Positions 1-7,330 of a stretch of DNA of 14,436 nucleotides are shown here, one piece after another. The position numbers were made by a program, and so were the translations under genes. The notes under the pieces were generated by a model. It ran no database searches. It saw nothing but the letters and a program-made list of their open reading frames with translations, and was not told the origin of the DNA. The stretch's first letter is position 1; each line of letters starts with the position of its first letter. The stretch comes from Sphingomonadales bacterium. GTDB taxonomy: Bacteria > Pseudomonadota > Alphaproteobacteria > Sphingomonadales > Sphingomonadaceae. The DNA lies in the NCBI GenBank assembly GCA_025360285.1, contig JANYCM010000033.1, positions 1 to 14,436 of the forward strand. The letters run 5' to 3'.

Positions 1-1238
1 ATCGGCATCCGCCACAGCCGGTCGCCACTGCTTTCGCCGGCGGCCTTCAATTGTTTGGCGAGGCCATCGTCATTGCAGAACATGCCGCCATATTCATGGC
101 CAAGGCTGATGATGATGGCGCCGGTCAGCGTGGCGAGATCGACGACGACTTCCGGGTCATATTGTTCCTGCGCCCACCAGATCGCGTCGCAGAGCACCAG
201 CCGGCCTTCGGCATCGGTGTTGATCACCTCGATGGTCTGGCCGTTCATGCTGGTGACGACATCGCCCGGCCGCTGGGCGTTGCCATCGGGCATGTTTTCG
301 ACGAGCCCGACGACGCCGATGACATGCGCCTTGGCCTTGCGCGCCGCCAGCGCGTGCAGCGCGCCGGTGACGGCCCCTGCCCCGCCCATGTCCCACTTCA
401 TGTCTTCCATGCCGGCGGGCGGTTTCAGGCTGATGCCGCCGGTATCAAAGGTGACGCCCTTGCCGACAAGCACGACGGGCCTGGCATCGGGGCTGCCGGT
501 GCCGTTCCAGCGCATCGCCATCAGCCGCGGCGCGCGCACCGAACCCTGCGCCACGCCGAGCAGCGCGCCCATGCCGAGCGCGCGCATTTCGGGTTCGCCC
601 AGCACCGTAAGTTCGATGCCGAGGTCAGCCAGATCGGCGGCGCTGGCGACGAAACTTTCGGGGTAGATGATGTTGGCCGGCTCACTGACCAGATCGCGGG
701 TGCGCACCACGCCGGCGGCGATGGCGGCGAGTTGGGCATACAGCGCGTCGGCGCCGGTGACGCCGGTGATGGTGAGGTGCGTCAGGCTGGGCCGCGCCTT
801 GGGCTTCATGGTGGTGTGATATTTGTCGAAGCGATAGCTGCGCAGATCAGCACCATGCGCCAGATGCGCCGCGGCGCCGGCGGCGGGCAGCGCGGCGGTG
901 ATGCCGTCCATCGCCACCGTGACGGCAGTTTCGCCGCTGGAAAGCAGGCGGGCGGCGATCGCCCCGCCGATCTTTTCGAACACCGCCGCCGTCGCCTTGT
1001 CGGCAGGGCCGGTGCCGATGACCAGCAGGCGAGTCGCCGCCATGCCGGCCGGCGCGAGGATTTCGACGATCGCGCCGGCGTCGCCTTCAAAGCGCGCCGC
1101 CTGCAAGGCCCGCGCCACCTGGCCACCGGTCGCGGCATCGGCAGCAAGCGCCGCCGGGCTGAGCGCGCCATCGGGGCCGGCGAGCACAACACTGGCATGC
1201 GGCGCCGCATCGGACGAGGCGGCGAAAGCGATGATCAT
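1..1238 (-). CDS. pepA: Leucyl aminopeptidase (M17 family), C-terminus cut by window edge
   Basis: Cytosolic metallo-aminopeptidase that removes N-terminal residues from peptides, using two metal ions. The 412 visible codons read from ATG at 1238-1236 and run off the window at base 1, so roughly the last 70-90 residues expected for the family are missing. The catalytic part is clear: VGKGVTFDTGGISLKP contains K260, D265 and K272, and NTDAEGRLVL contains D342, E344 and R346. All lie ten residues below the known E. coli PepA metal and active-site positions, so nothing essential is lost. The N-terminal third (about 1-150) is the variable, alanine-rich M17 N-domain. The start is supported by AAGGA five bases upstream. 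The gene is divergent from lptD across a 139-base gap. E. coli PepA also binds DNA; whether this one does cannot be judged from sequence. Confidence 0.96.
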   Translation of the reverse strand, partial: MIIAFAASSDAAPHASVVLAGPDGALSPAALAADAATGGQVARALQAARFEGDAGAIVEILAPAGMAATRLLVIGTGPADKATAAVFEKIGGAIAARLLSSGETAVTVAMDGITAALPAAGAAAHLAHGADLRSYRFDKYHTTMKPKARPSLTHLTITGVTGADALYAQLAAIAAGVVRTRDLVSEPANIIYPESFVASAADLADLGIELTVLGEPEMRALGMGALLGVAQGSVRAPRLMAMRWNGTGSPDARPVVLVGKGVTFDTGGISLKPPAGMEDMKWDMGGAGAVTGALHALAARKAKAHVIGVVGLVENMPDGNAQRPGDVVTSMNGQTIEVINTDAEGRLVLCDAIWWAQEQYDPEVVVDLATLTGAIIISLGHEYGGMFCNDDGLAKQLKAAGESSGDRLWRMP

Positions 1239-1270
1239 GGGCGGTCCTTGCGCAATTTTGAGTCGCACAT

Positions 1271-1299
1271 CGTCTAGAACGCCGCCTGCGCCGGCGCAA
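1271..1299 (-). promoter_or_regulatory. Candidate sigma-70-type promoter of pepA
   Basis: On the minus strand, TTGCGC (1299-1294) is followed after 17 bases by TAGACG (1276-1271), about 32 bases before the pepA start codon. The -10 part, in the context CTAGACG, resembles the alphaproteobacterial GCTANAWC element. The surA upstream region has the same layout. This is an inference from pattern and spacing only. Confidence 0.4.
1287..1298. repeat. Perfect 12-bp palindrome in the pepA/lptD divergent region
   Basis: TGCGCCGGCGCA is its own reverse complement and overlaps the proposed -35 element of pepA. Three bases further on, 1301-1315 (CTGGTGCAGCGCCAG) is a second, imperfect dyad with one G-T pair. 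The rest of the 139-base gap (1239-1377) must also hold the lptD promoter, which I could not place with confidence. Operator function is speculation; short GC palindromes are common in GC-rich genomes. Confidence 0.35.
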
Positions 1300-1377
1300 A
1301 CTGGTGCAGCGCCAGTGGACGCGGCGCATTGGCGCGGCTAAGCCGCTGGCCTGCCTCTACCCGCCAGAAAGCCTCGT

Positions 1378-3606
1378 TTGTCCCTGCGTCCTGTCCTGCT
1401 GGCGACTGCCGCCCTGGCGCTGCTCGCTGCCCCCGCCGCGGCGCAGACGGCGGCGGCAGCGCCGGCGCCGCCGCGTGATGGCGGTGACATTGTCGCCCCC
1501 GGCGACATGATCGATTTCGAAGCCGATGAAATGCATTATGACGATCGCAGCGAGGTCGTCACCGCCACCGGCGCTGTCAAGCTGCGCCGCGATGCCTATA
1601 AGCTCAGCGCCGACAAGATCGAATATAACCAGAAGACCGGCGTCGTGGTCGCCACCGGCCATGTCGTCACCACTGATCCCGAGGGCAACCAGGCCTATGG
1701 CGATTCGGTCGTCTTGTCCGACACGCTGCGCGATGGCGCCATCGACAATATCCTTCTCGTCCTTAACGATGGCGGCCGGCTGGCGGCGGCGGAGGGCGAA
1801 CGCAGCCATGATCTGATCACCCTCAAGCGTGCCATCTATTCGCCGTGCGCCGTCACCGATGCCAATGGCTGCCCGCATGCGCCTGTGTGGCAGGTCAAGG
1901 CACTGCGCATCCGGTACAACCGCGCCACCCACCGCATCAGCTATCGCGATGCCAGCCTGGAAATGTTCGGCGTGCCGGTGTTCTTCCTGCCGACCTTCTC
2001 GCACCCCGATGGCGAGGCCAAGCAGGTCACCGGGCTGTTGTTTCCGGGGATCGAGCTGCAACGCCAATTGGGCCTGGGGATCAGCCTGCCCTATCATTTC
2101 GCGCTGGCTCCCGATCGCGATGTGACGATCACCCCCTGGCTGTACAGCGGTGCCAACCCGGCGTTGCAATTCCAGGCGCGGCGCTTGCTGCGCGACGGGC
2201 CGATCCAGATCGACGGGCTGTTCACCTATACAAGGCTCTTCGATTACAGCAGCGACGGTGTCACCGTCGTCGATCGCGGCAACCAGTTTCGCGGCTATCT
2301 CGGGATCAAGGGGCAATTGCAGCATTCGCCTGAATGGCGATCAACCTTTTCGGTGCGGCTGACCACCGATGATACGTTCGATCGCCTGTACAACCTTGGC
2401 TATGACGACAATCTGCGTTCCACTTATGCGCTGGAACACATCACCGCCAATTCCTATCTGTCGATCGCCGCCTGGGGTTTCCAGGGGCTGCGCAGCACCG
2501 ATCGCGGCGGCGAAATCCCCTTTGTGCTGCCGCTGATCAACTATGATCTGCGGCTGCCCGACATGGTGCTGGGCGGCCGGGTGCGCTTTGGTGCCAACAG
2601 CATGAACCTGGCGCGCACCGATGGCCAGAGCGTGTTCCGCAACCTGGCCTTTGGCCGCTGGGACCGCAGCTTCCTCACCGCCTTTGGCCAGCGCATCACC
2701 GCCACTGCCATGCTGCGCGGCGATCTTTACGCCGTGCAGGACCCCGACAAGGCGACCATACCGAGCTATGCCGGGCTGTCGGGCTGGCACGGCCGTATCA
2801 TCCCGCTGGCGGCGCTTGATGTGGAATGGCCGCTGACAGGCCCGGCGCTGGGCGGCACCCAGACCATAACGCCGCGCATCCAGCTGGTCGCGGCGCCATC
2901 GAATCTGAACCGGGGCCTGCCCAATGAAGACAGCCGCGCCATCGAGCTGGAAGACATCAGCCTGTTCGATCTCAACCGTTTTCCGGGCTATGATCGCTTT
3001 GAATCGGGGTCCCGGCTGACCTATGGGGTCAATTATGTGCTCGACCGGCCGGGCTGGTCGCTGCGCAGCGAGATCGGCCAGACGGTGCGCCTGAGCGGCA
3101 GCGGTGATGAATTCCCCACCGGCACCGGCCTGTCGGCGCAATTGAGCGATTTCGTCGGCCGCACCAACATCAAGATCGGGCGCTTTGTCGAATTGACCCA
3201 GCGTTTCCGCGTCGATCGCAGCACGCTGGCGGTGCGGCGCAATGAATTCGACATTTCGCTGGGCACCAAGCGTACGTATGCGACGATCGGTTACATCAAG
3301 CTCAACCGCAACATCCAGCTTGAAGATCTGGAAGACCGGTCGGAACTGCGCGCCGGCGGCCGGGTGGCGATCAGCCGCTTCTGGTCGGCCTATGGCTCGG
3401 CGATCATCGATTTGACGACGAAGCGCGACAATCCGCTGGCGCTGGGCAATGGCTTTTCGCCGGTCCGCCACCGCATCGGCGTCGAATATGAAGATGAGTG
3501 TTTCCGCTTCGGCATCGGCTGGCGCCGCGACTATGTCAGCGACCGTGATTTCCGCGCCGGCAACGCCTTCATGCTCAGCCTGGCGTTCAAGACGCTGGGC
3601 AAGTGA
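1378..3606 (+). CDS. lptD: LPS-assembly protein LptD (outer-membrane LPS translocon)
   Basis: Outer-membrane beta-barrel that, with the lipoprotein LptE, inserts lipopolysaccharide into the outer leaflet. 742 residues, normal for the family in alphaproteobacteria. Residues 1-22 form a signal peptide (ending APAAA before Q). About 45-150 is the OstA/LptA-like jellyroll, with repeated strands such as FEADEMHYDDRSEVVTATG. The YSPC...C...PVW segment (157-174) leads into the barrel, which ends in the strand FMLSLAFKTLGK. There are only three cysteines (C157, C165, C708), fewer than the four of E. coli LptD. No ATG or GTG precedes the signal peptide; TTG at 1378 has AGAAAG six bases upstream and is the best start. 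It leads the run lptD-surA-pdxA-rsmA, but 146 bases and a possible promoter separate it from surA. Confidence 0.95.
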   Translation: MSLRPVLLATAALALLAAPAAAQTAAAAPAPPRDGGDIVAPGDMIDFEADEMHYDDRSEVVTATGAVKLRRDAYKLSADKIEYNQKTGVVVATGHVVTTDPEGNQAYGDSVVLSDTLRDGAIDNILLVLNDGGRLAAAEGERSHDLITLKRAIYSPCAVTDANGCPHAPVWQVKALRIRYNRATHRISYRDASLEMFGVPVFFLPTFSHPDGEAKQVTGLLFPGIELQRQLGLGISLPYHFALAPDRDVTITPWLYSGANPALQFQARRLLRDGPIQIDGLFTYTRLFDYSSDGVTVVDRGNQFRGYLGIKGQLQHSPEWRSTFSVRLTTDDTFDRLYNLGYDDNLRSTYALEHITANSYLSIAAWGFQGLRSTDRGGEIPFVLPLINYDLRLPDMVLGGRVRFGANSMNLARTDGQSVFRNLAFGRWDRSFLTAFGQRITATAMLRGDLYAVQDPDKATIPSYAGLSGWHGRIIPLAALDVEWPLTGPALGGTQTITPRIQLVAAPSNLNRGLPNEDSRAIELEDISLFDLNRFPGYDRFESGSRLTYGVNYVLDRPGWSLRSEIGQTVRLSGSGDEFPTGTGLSAQLSDFVGRTNIKIGRFVELTQRFRVDRSTLAVRRNEFDISLGTKRTYATIGYIKLNRNIQLEDLEDRSELRAGGRVAISRFWSAYGSAIIDLTTKRDNPLALGNGFSPVRHRIGVEYEDECFRFGIGWRRDYVSDRDFRAGNAFMLSLAFKTLGK

Positions 3607-3660
3607 GCTGTACCTGGCAGATTTCAGCCGCGGTTCAGCCTTGCCGCGTTAACCCCCGCT

Positions 3661-3689
3661 TTGCCGTTGGCGTTGGCTTGCGCTAGACG
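3661..3689 (+). promoter_or_regulatory. Candidate promoter for surA-pdxA-rsmA-VOC-cupin
   Basis: Within the 146-base lptD-surA gap, TTGCCG (3661-3666) is followed after 17 bases by TAGACG (3684-3689), preceded by GC so that it reads GCTAGACG, close to alphaproteobacterial GCTANAWC. It lies about 63 bases before the surA ATG. I see no convincing terminator after lptD, so read-through from lptD is also possible. Otherwise the gap contains only a weak 5-bp dyad near 3629-3648. Confidence 0.42.
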
Positions 3690-3752
3690 GTGGCCGCGGC
3701 GAACCCGACAGACAATTTTGCAAATGCCGGCTGATCCGGTTCGGAGACAAGA

Positions 3753-5111
3753 ATGCGTTGCAATCGTTCGATTTTGGCCCGTGCCCTGATGGCCCTATGC
3801 GCCGCGGGCCTGGCCCTGTCAGCGCCGGCCGGATCGCAGACCGCGGCTGAACCGGGCTTCAACGCCGAAGATCTGCCGGAACTGCGCGTCATCGGCGAAA
3901 TCGATCCGACGCTGCGCAAGGCCCAGGCCATCGTCAACGGCGATGTCATCACCGATACCGATATCGATCAGCGGCTGGCACTGGTGCTGGCGGCGAATGG
4001 CGGCAAGGTCAGCGACGAGGAACGCCCGCGCCTGCGGTTGCAGGTGCTGCGCAACCTGATCGACGAGAAACTGGAAATCCAGGAAGCCGCCAGCAACGAC
4101 ATCAAGATCCCCGATGCCGAAGTCGAACGCTCCTATGCCCGCGTCGCCCAGAATTTCAAGAAATCCATCCCGGCCTTTGATGCCTATCTGCGCGCCGCCG
4201 GATCATCGCCGCTGTCGATCAAGGCACAGATCAAAGGCGAACTGGCGTGGAGCCGGGTGCTGCGAAGGAAGGTCGAACCTTTGGTCAATGTCGGCGACGA
4301 CGAAGTCCAGGCGGTGATTGCCAAGCTGAACGCCGCCAAGGGCAAGGATGAATATCATGTCGGCGAAATCTTCCTGTCGGCGACCCCGGAAACCGTGGCG
4401 CGGGTTACCGATGACGCGGCGCGCATCGTCGGCCAGGTGCGCAGCGGCGCCAGTTTCGTGGCCTATGCCCGGCAATTTTCCGAAGCCTCCAGCGCTGGGG
4501 TCGGCGGTGATCTGGGCTGGGTGCGCACCGAACAGTTGAACGACACCGTCGCCCCGGTGGTGACGGCGCTGACCCCCGGCAACAGCGCCGCATCGGTGTC
4601 CGACCCCATCCGCGTCACCGGCGGCGTCGCCATCATGGCGCTGCTCGGCAAGCGCCAGGTGCTGGCCGCCGATCCGGCCGAGGCCATCCTCAGCCTCAAG
4701 CAGATTTCACTGCCGCTCGCCGCCGGCACCACCGAGGCACAGGCGCTGGAAAAGGTGAAGTCCTTCCAGGCCGCCACCCAGGCGATGGGCGGCTGCGGCC
4801 GGGCCGAAGAAGTCGGCAAGCAATTGGGCGCCGATGTGGCCATCAATGATGCGATCAAGATGAAGGACCTGCCGCCGGCCCTGCAGAATCTGCTGGGGCA
4901 GTTGTCGATCGGCCAGGCCACCCCGGCCTTTGGATCGGCCAAGGATGGCCTGCGCGTGCTGGTGCTGTGCGGCCGCGACGATACGGCGGCGCAGGCCAAG
5001 GCGCCGAGTTTCGATGAAATCTATTCGCAGATGAACGAGGAACGCGTCGGCATGCGCGCCCGGCGCTATCTGCGCGATCTGCGCCGCGACGCCATCGTCG
5101 ATTATCGCTGA
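3753..5111 (+). CDS. surA: Periplasmic chaperone / peptidyl-prolyl isomerase SurA
   Basis: Periplasmic chaperone that escorts unfolded outer-membrane proteins, LptD among them, to the BAM complex; 452 residues. Residues 1 to about 26 are a signal peptide ending near SAPA. Residues 50-190 form the SurA N-terminal chaperone domain (AIVNGDVITDTDIDQRL; LRNLIDEKLEIQEA). Residues 200-303 are one clear parvulin rotamase domain (YHVGEIFLSA...FVAYARQFSEASSAGVGGDLGWV). A second parvulin-like region (about 315-410) is degenerate and carries the only cysteines of the mature protein, C348 and C406, which could pair in the periplasm. The C-terminal helix (SFDEIYSQMNEERVGMRARRYLRDL) is typical. Start: ATG 3753 with GGAGA five bases upstream. 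Its stop overlaps the start of a seven-codon ORF leading into pdxA. Confidence 0.94.
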   Translation: MRCNRSILARALMALCAAGLALSAPAGSQTAAEPGFNAEDLPELRVIGEIDPTLRKAQAIVNGDVITDTDIDQRLALVLAANGGKVSDEERPRLRLQVLRNLIDEKLEIQEAASNDIKIPDAEVERSYARVAQNFKKSIPAFDAYLRAAGSSPLSIKAQIKGELAWSRVLRRKVEPLVNVGDDEVQAVIAKLNAAKGKDEYHVGEIFLSATPETVARVTDDAARIVGQVRSGASFVAYARQFSEASSAGVGGDLGWVRTEQLNDTVAPVVTALTPGNSAASVSDPIRVTGGVAIMALLGKRQVLAADPAEAILSLKQISLPLAAGTTEAQALEKVKSFQAATQAMGGCGRAEEVGKQLGADVAINDAIKMKDLPPALQNLLGQLSIGQATPAFGSAKDGLRVLVLCGRDDTAAQAKAPSFDEIYSQMNEERVGMRARRYLRDLRRDAIVDYR

Positions 5112-5134
5112 TGGCGGCGGGGCAGCAACGATGA
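5111..5134 (+). other. Seven-codon bridging ORF between surA and pdxA (possible coupling peptide)
   Basis: An ATG at 5111 overlaps the surA stop as TGATG. It reads MAAGQQR and ends at TGA 5132-5134, which itself overlaps the pdxA ATG (5131-5133) as ATGA. The surA-pdxA spacer is thus exactly covered by a tiny in-phase ORF with stop/start overlaps at both ends. It could carry a terminating ribosome from surA to the pdxA start, which has only a weak GGGGC-type ribosome-binding site. The peptide itself need not matter, and coincidence cannot be excluded. Confidence 0.3.
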
Positions 5135-6120
5135 CGCCGCCGCTGGCGGTATCGGTCGGTGACCCGGCCGGCATTGGCCCGGAAGTGCTCGCCGCCGCCT
5201 GGGCTGCCCGCCATACCGAAGGTCTGCCGCCCTTCTTTGCCATCGGTGACCGCCGCGCCATCGAAGCCGTCTGGTCGGGGCCGATCATCACGCTGGCCGC
5301 CCCCGGCGATGCGGCAGCGGCGTTCGACAAGGGGCTGCCGCTCGTCCAGGTCGATGATCCGGGTGACATCGTGCCGGGTGACCCCAATCTCGCCGGCGCC
5401 CGCTGCGCGCTCGACAGCCTGGAGATTGCCGTCGGCCTCGCCCGCAACGGCTTTGCCGCCGGCATCGTCACCGGGCCGGTTTCCAAGGCGCAGCTGTACG
5501 CCATCGGTTTCAACTACCCCGGCCAGACCGAATTCGTCGCCGAACGCTGCGGCATCGCCGCCAGCAACGCCGTGATGATGCTGGCCGGGCCGACCCTGCG
5601 GACCGTGCCGATCACCGTTCATGCGCCGATCGCCGACGTGCCGCGGCTGCTGACCACCGAGCTCATTGTGGCCAAGGCGCGCATCACGGCGCGGGCGCTG
5701 GTCCGCGATTATGGCATTGCCCACCCAAGGCTGGTCATTGCCGGGCTGAACCCCCATGCCGGCGAAAGCGGCACTTTGGGCCGGGAGGATATCGACATCA
5801 TCCGCCCGGCGGTGGAGATTTTGCTGGCCGAGGGCATCGCCATCCGCGGGCCGCTCGCCGCCGACAGCCTGTTCCATGCGGCGGCACGCCAGCATTATGA
5901 CGCGGCGCTGTGCTGCTATCACGACCAGGCGCTGATCCCCTTGAAGACGCTGCACTTTGAGGATGGCGTCAACGTCACTTTGGGCCTGCCGATCGTGCGA
6001 ACCTCGCCCGATCATGGCACCGCCTTCAACATCGCCGGGCGCGGCACCGCCAGCCCGCGCGCGATGATCGAGGCGATCCGCATGGCCGGCGCCTGTGCGG
6101 CGCGCCGCCTTGCCGGTTGA
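5131..6120 (+). CDS. pdxA: 4-hydroxythreonine-4-phosphate dehydrogenase
   Basis: Cytosolic enzyme of the DXP-dependent pyridoxal-phosphate pathway: NAD(P)-dependent oxidation of 4-phosphohydroxy-L-threonine, whose product PdxJ then condenses with deoxyxylulose phosphate. 329 residues, the usual length. The start VSVGDPAGIGPEV is the family hallmark. The three divalent-metal histidines are present: H164 (ITVHAP), H209 (LNPHAGE) and H264 (CYHDQ). TSPDHGTAFNIAG near the C-terminus is also diagnostic, as are GPVSK (about 114-118) and PGQTEF. It begins 19 bases after the surA stop, and its 3' end overlaps the probable rsmA start. The position between surA and rsmA matches the enterobacterial order. 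The ribosome-binding site is weak, consistent with coupled translation. Confidence 0.96.
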   Translation: MTPPLAVSVGDPAGIGPEVLAAAWAARHTEGLPPFFAIGDRRAIEAVWSGPIITLAAPGDAAAAFDKGLPLVQVDDPGDIVPGDPNLAGARCALDSLEIAVGLARNGFAAGIVTGPVSKAQLYAIGFNYPGQTEFVAERCGIAASNAVMMLAGPTLRTVPITVHAPIADVPRLLTTELIVAKARITARALVRDYGIAHPRLVIAGLNPHAGESGTLGREDIDIIRPAVEILLAEGIAIRGPLAADSLFHAAARQHYDAALCCYHDQALIPLKTLHFEDGVNVTLGLPIVRTSPDHGTAFNIAGRGTASPRAMIEAIRMAGACAARRLAG

Positions 6121-6955
6121 CCCGGCGGCGCCCGGCGGGCTGGCCGACTTGCCGCCGTTGCGCGAGGTCATCGCGCGGCACGGGCTGAACGCCCGGAAAT
6201 CGCTGGGCCAGAATTTCCTGTTCGACGGCAATCTGCTCGATCGCATCGCGCGGGTGCCGGGGCCGATGGTGGGCCAGACGGTCTATGAAGTCGGCCCCGG
6301 CCCTGGTGGGCTGACCCGGGCGCTGCTGCGTGCCGGGGCGCGGGTGGTGGCGGTGGAGCGCGATGACCGGGCGTTGCCGCCGCTGGCCGAACTGGCGGCG
6401 GCGGCGGGCGACCGTTTGCAGGTGATCGCCGGCGACGCCATGGCGGTCGATGCCGAGGTGGTGGCCGGGCGCGGCGCGCATATCATCGCCAATTTGCCCT
6501 ATAATATCGGGACGGCGCTGCTCACAGGCTGGCTGGCGGGCGACGCCTGGCCGCCGTGGTGGGCGAGCCTGACGCTGATGTTCCAGAAGGAAGTCGCCGA
6601 GCGGTTGGTGGCGGCACCGGGCAGCCATGCCTATGGCCGGCTGTCAGTGCTGGCGCAGTGGCGCACGACGGCGAAGATCGCCTTCGGCGTGCCGGCACGG
6701 GCCTTTGTGCCGGCGCCGAAAATCGAATCGGCGGTGGTGCATCTGGTGCCGTGCGAACCCCTGTCCGGGGCCAGCCCGGCGACGCTGGCGCAACTGACGG
6801 CGGCCGCCTTTGGCCAGCGCCGCAAGATGCTGCGCGCCAGTGTGCGCGGGATTCCCGGCGCGCTGGAAGCGCTGGTGGCGGAAGGCATCAGCCCGGAAGC
6901 GCGGGCCGAAACCGTGCCGGTTGCGGCGTTTGCGCGGGCCGCGGCGCGGCTGTAG
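6095..6955 (+). CDS. rsmA: 16S rRNA (adenine1518-N6/adenine1519-N6)-dimethyltransferase
   Basis: RsmA (KsgA) uses SAM to dimethylate two adjacent adenines in the 3'-terminal helix of 16S rRNA late in 30S assembly. Motifs, numbered from GTG 6095: ARKSLGQNFLFD (33-44), SAM motif I VYEVGPGPGGLTRAL (63-77), acidic VERD (87-90), GDAM (113-116), catalytic NLPYNI (133-138), FQKEVAERL, then PAPKIESAVV and the helical domain FGQRRKMLRASVR. No ATG lies before the first conserved motif. GTG 6095 (26-base overlap with pdxA), TTG 6110 and TTG 6149 are all possible, none with a good ribosome-binding site, so the first 10-20 residues are uncertain. It ends nine bases before the next gene. Confidence 0.94.
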   Translation: MRRAALPVDPAAPGGLADLPPLREVIARHGLNARKSLGQNFLFDGNLLDRIARVPGPMVGQTVYEVGPGPGGLTRALLRAGARVVAVERDDRALPPLAELAAAAGDRLQVIAGDAMAVDAEVVAGRGAHIIANLPYNIGTALLTGWLAGDAWPPWWASLTLMFQKEVAERLVAAPGSHAYGRLSVLAQWRTTAKIAFGVPARAFVPAPKIESAVVHLVPCEPLSGASPATLAQLTAAAFGQRRKMLRASVRGIPGALEALVAEGISPEARAETVPVAAFARAAARL

Positions 6956-6964
6956 GCAGGCGGC

Positions 6965-7330
6965 ATGGACGATCATGGCATCCGCTTCGGCCGCATCGCC
7001 GCCGGCATCGGCGTCAGCGACATGACTTGTGCCGTCGCCTTTTACCGCGACGTGCTGGGCTTCCATATCACCTTACAGAATGGCGATCCGGTGATCTTCA
7101 CCATCGTTGAACGCGATGCCGCCGAATTGCATCTGCTGCTCGCCCCCGGCTATCGCGGGCCGGCGTTCAATGTGGCGCATCTTTTTGTCGCCGATGTCGA
7201 GGCGCTGCAGGCGCGCTGCGTGGCGGCCGGCGTGCCGATCATCAAGGCGCTGGCCGACAAGGATTATGGTATGCGGGCATTCGTGATCGCCGACCCGGAC
7301 GGCAATTGCATCGACATTAGCCAGCCGTGA
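6965..7330 (+). CDS. VOC (glyoxalase/bleomycin-resistance fold) family protein
   Basis: 121 residues, a single vicinal-oxygen-chelate domain of two beta-alpha-beta-beta-beta modules. The first opens with GIGVSDMTCAVAFYRDVLGF and the second with VAHLFVADVEALQARCVAAGV. The end DYGMRAFVIADPDGNCIDI is typical of the family. Candidate metal ligands include H and E in AELHLL, the H of NVAHLFV and the final D/E-like position, but which are used cannot be read off. VOC members range from glyoxalases and dioxygenases to resistance binding proteins, so the substrate is unknown. It starts nine bases after rsmA and its stop overlaps the cupin start (TGATG), so the two are probably coupled. It occupies the place where apaG follows rsmA in enterobacteria but is not homologous to ApaG. 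Confidence 0.85.
   Translation: MDDHGIRFGRIAAGIGVSDMTCAVAFYRDVLGFHITLQNGDPVIFTIVERDAAELHLLLAPGYRGPAFNVAHLFVADVEALQARCVAAGVPIIKALADKDYGMRAFVIADPDGNCIDISQP

Noticed and set aside
51..1277. Long plus-strand open frame (about 408 codons) opposite pepA
   Set aside because: It is a shadow of pepA: the translation is Arg/His/Gly/Asp-rich with no domain, while the opposite strand has a full set of M17 catalytic residues.
2341..3471. Minus-strand open frame opposite lptD
   Set aside because: Low-complexity Gln/Arg/Ala-rich translation typical of the antisense of a GC-rich gene, without ribosome-binding site or motif. The same applies to the minus frame at 1357-2325.
3607..3752. Terminator between lptD and surA
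   Set aside because: Only a 5-bp dyad with a 10-base loop and no T-tract could be found.
4855..6246. Minus-strand open frame of about 460 codons opposite surA/pdxA
   Set aside because: Antisense artefact spanning two well-supported genes; no recognisable fold.
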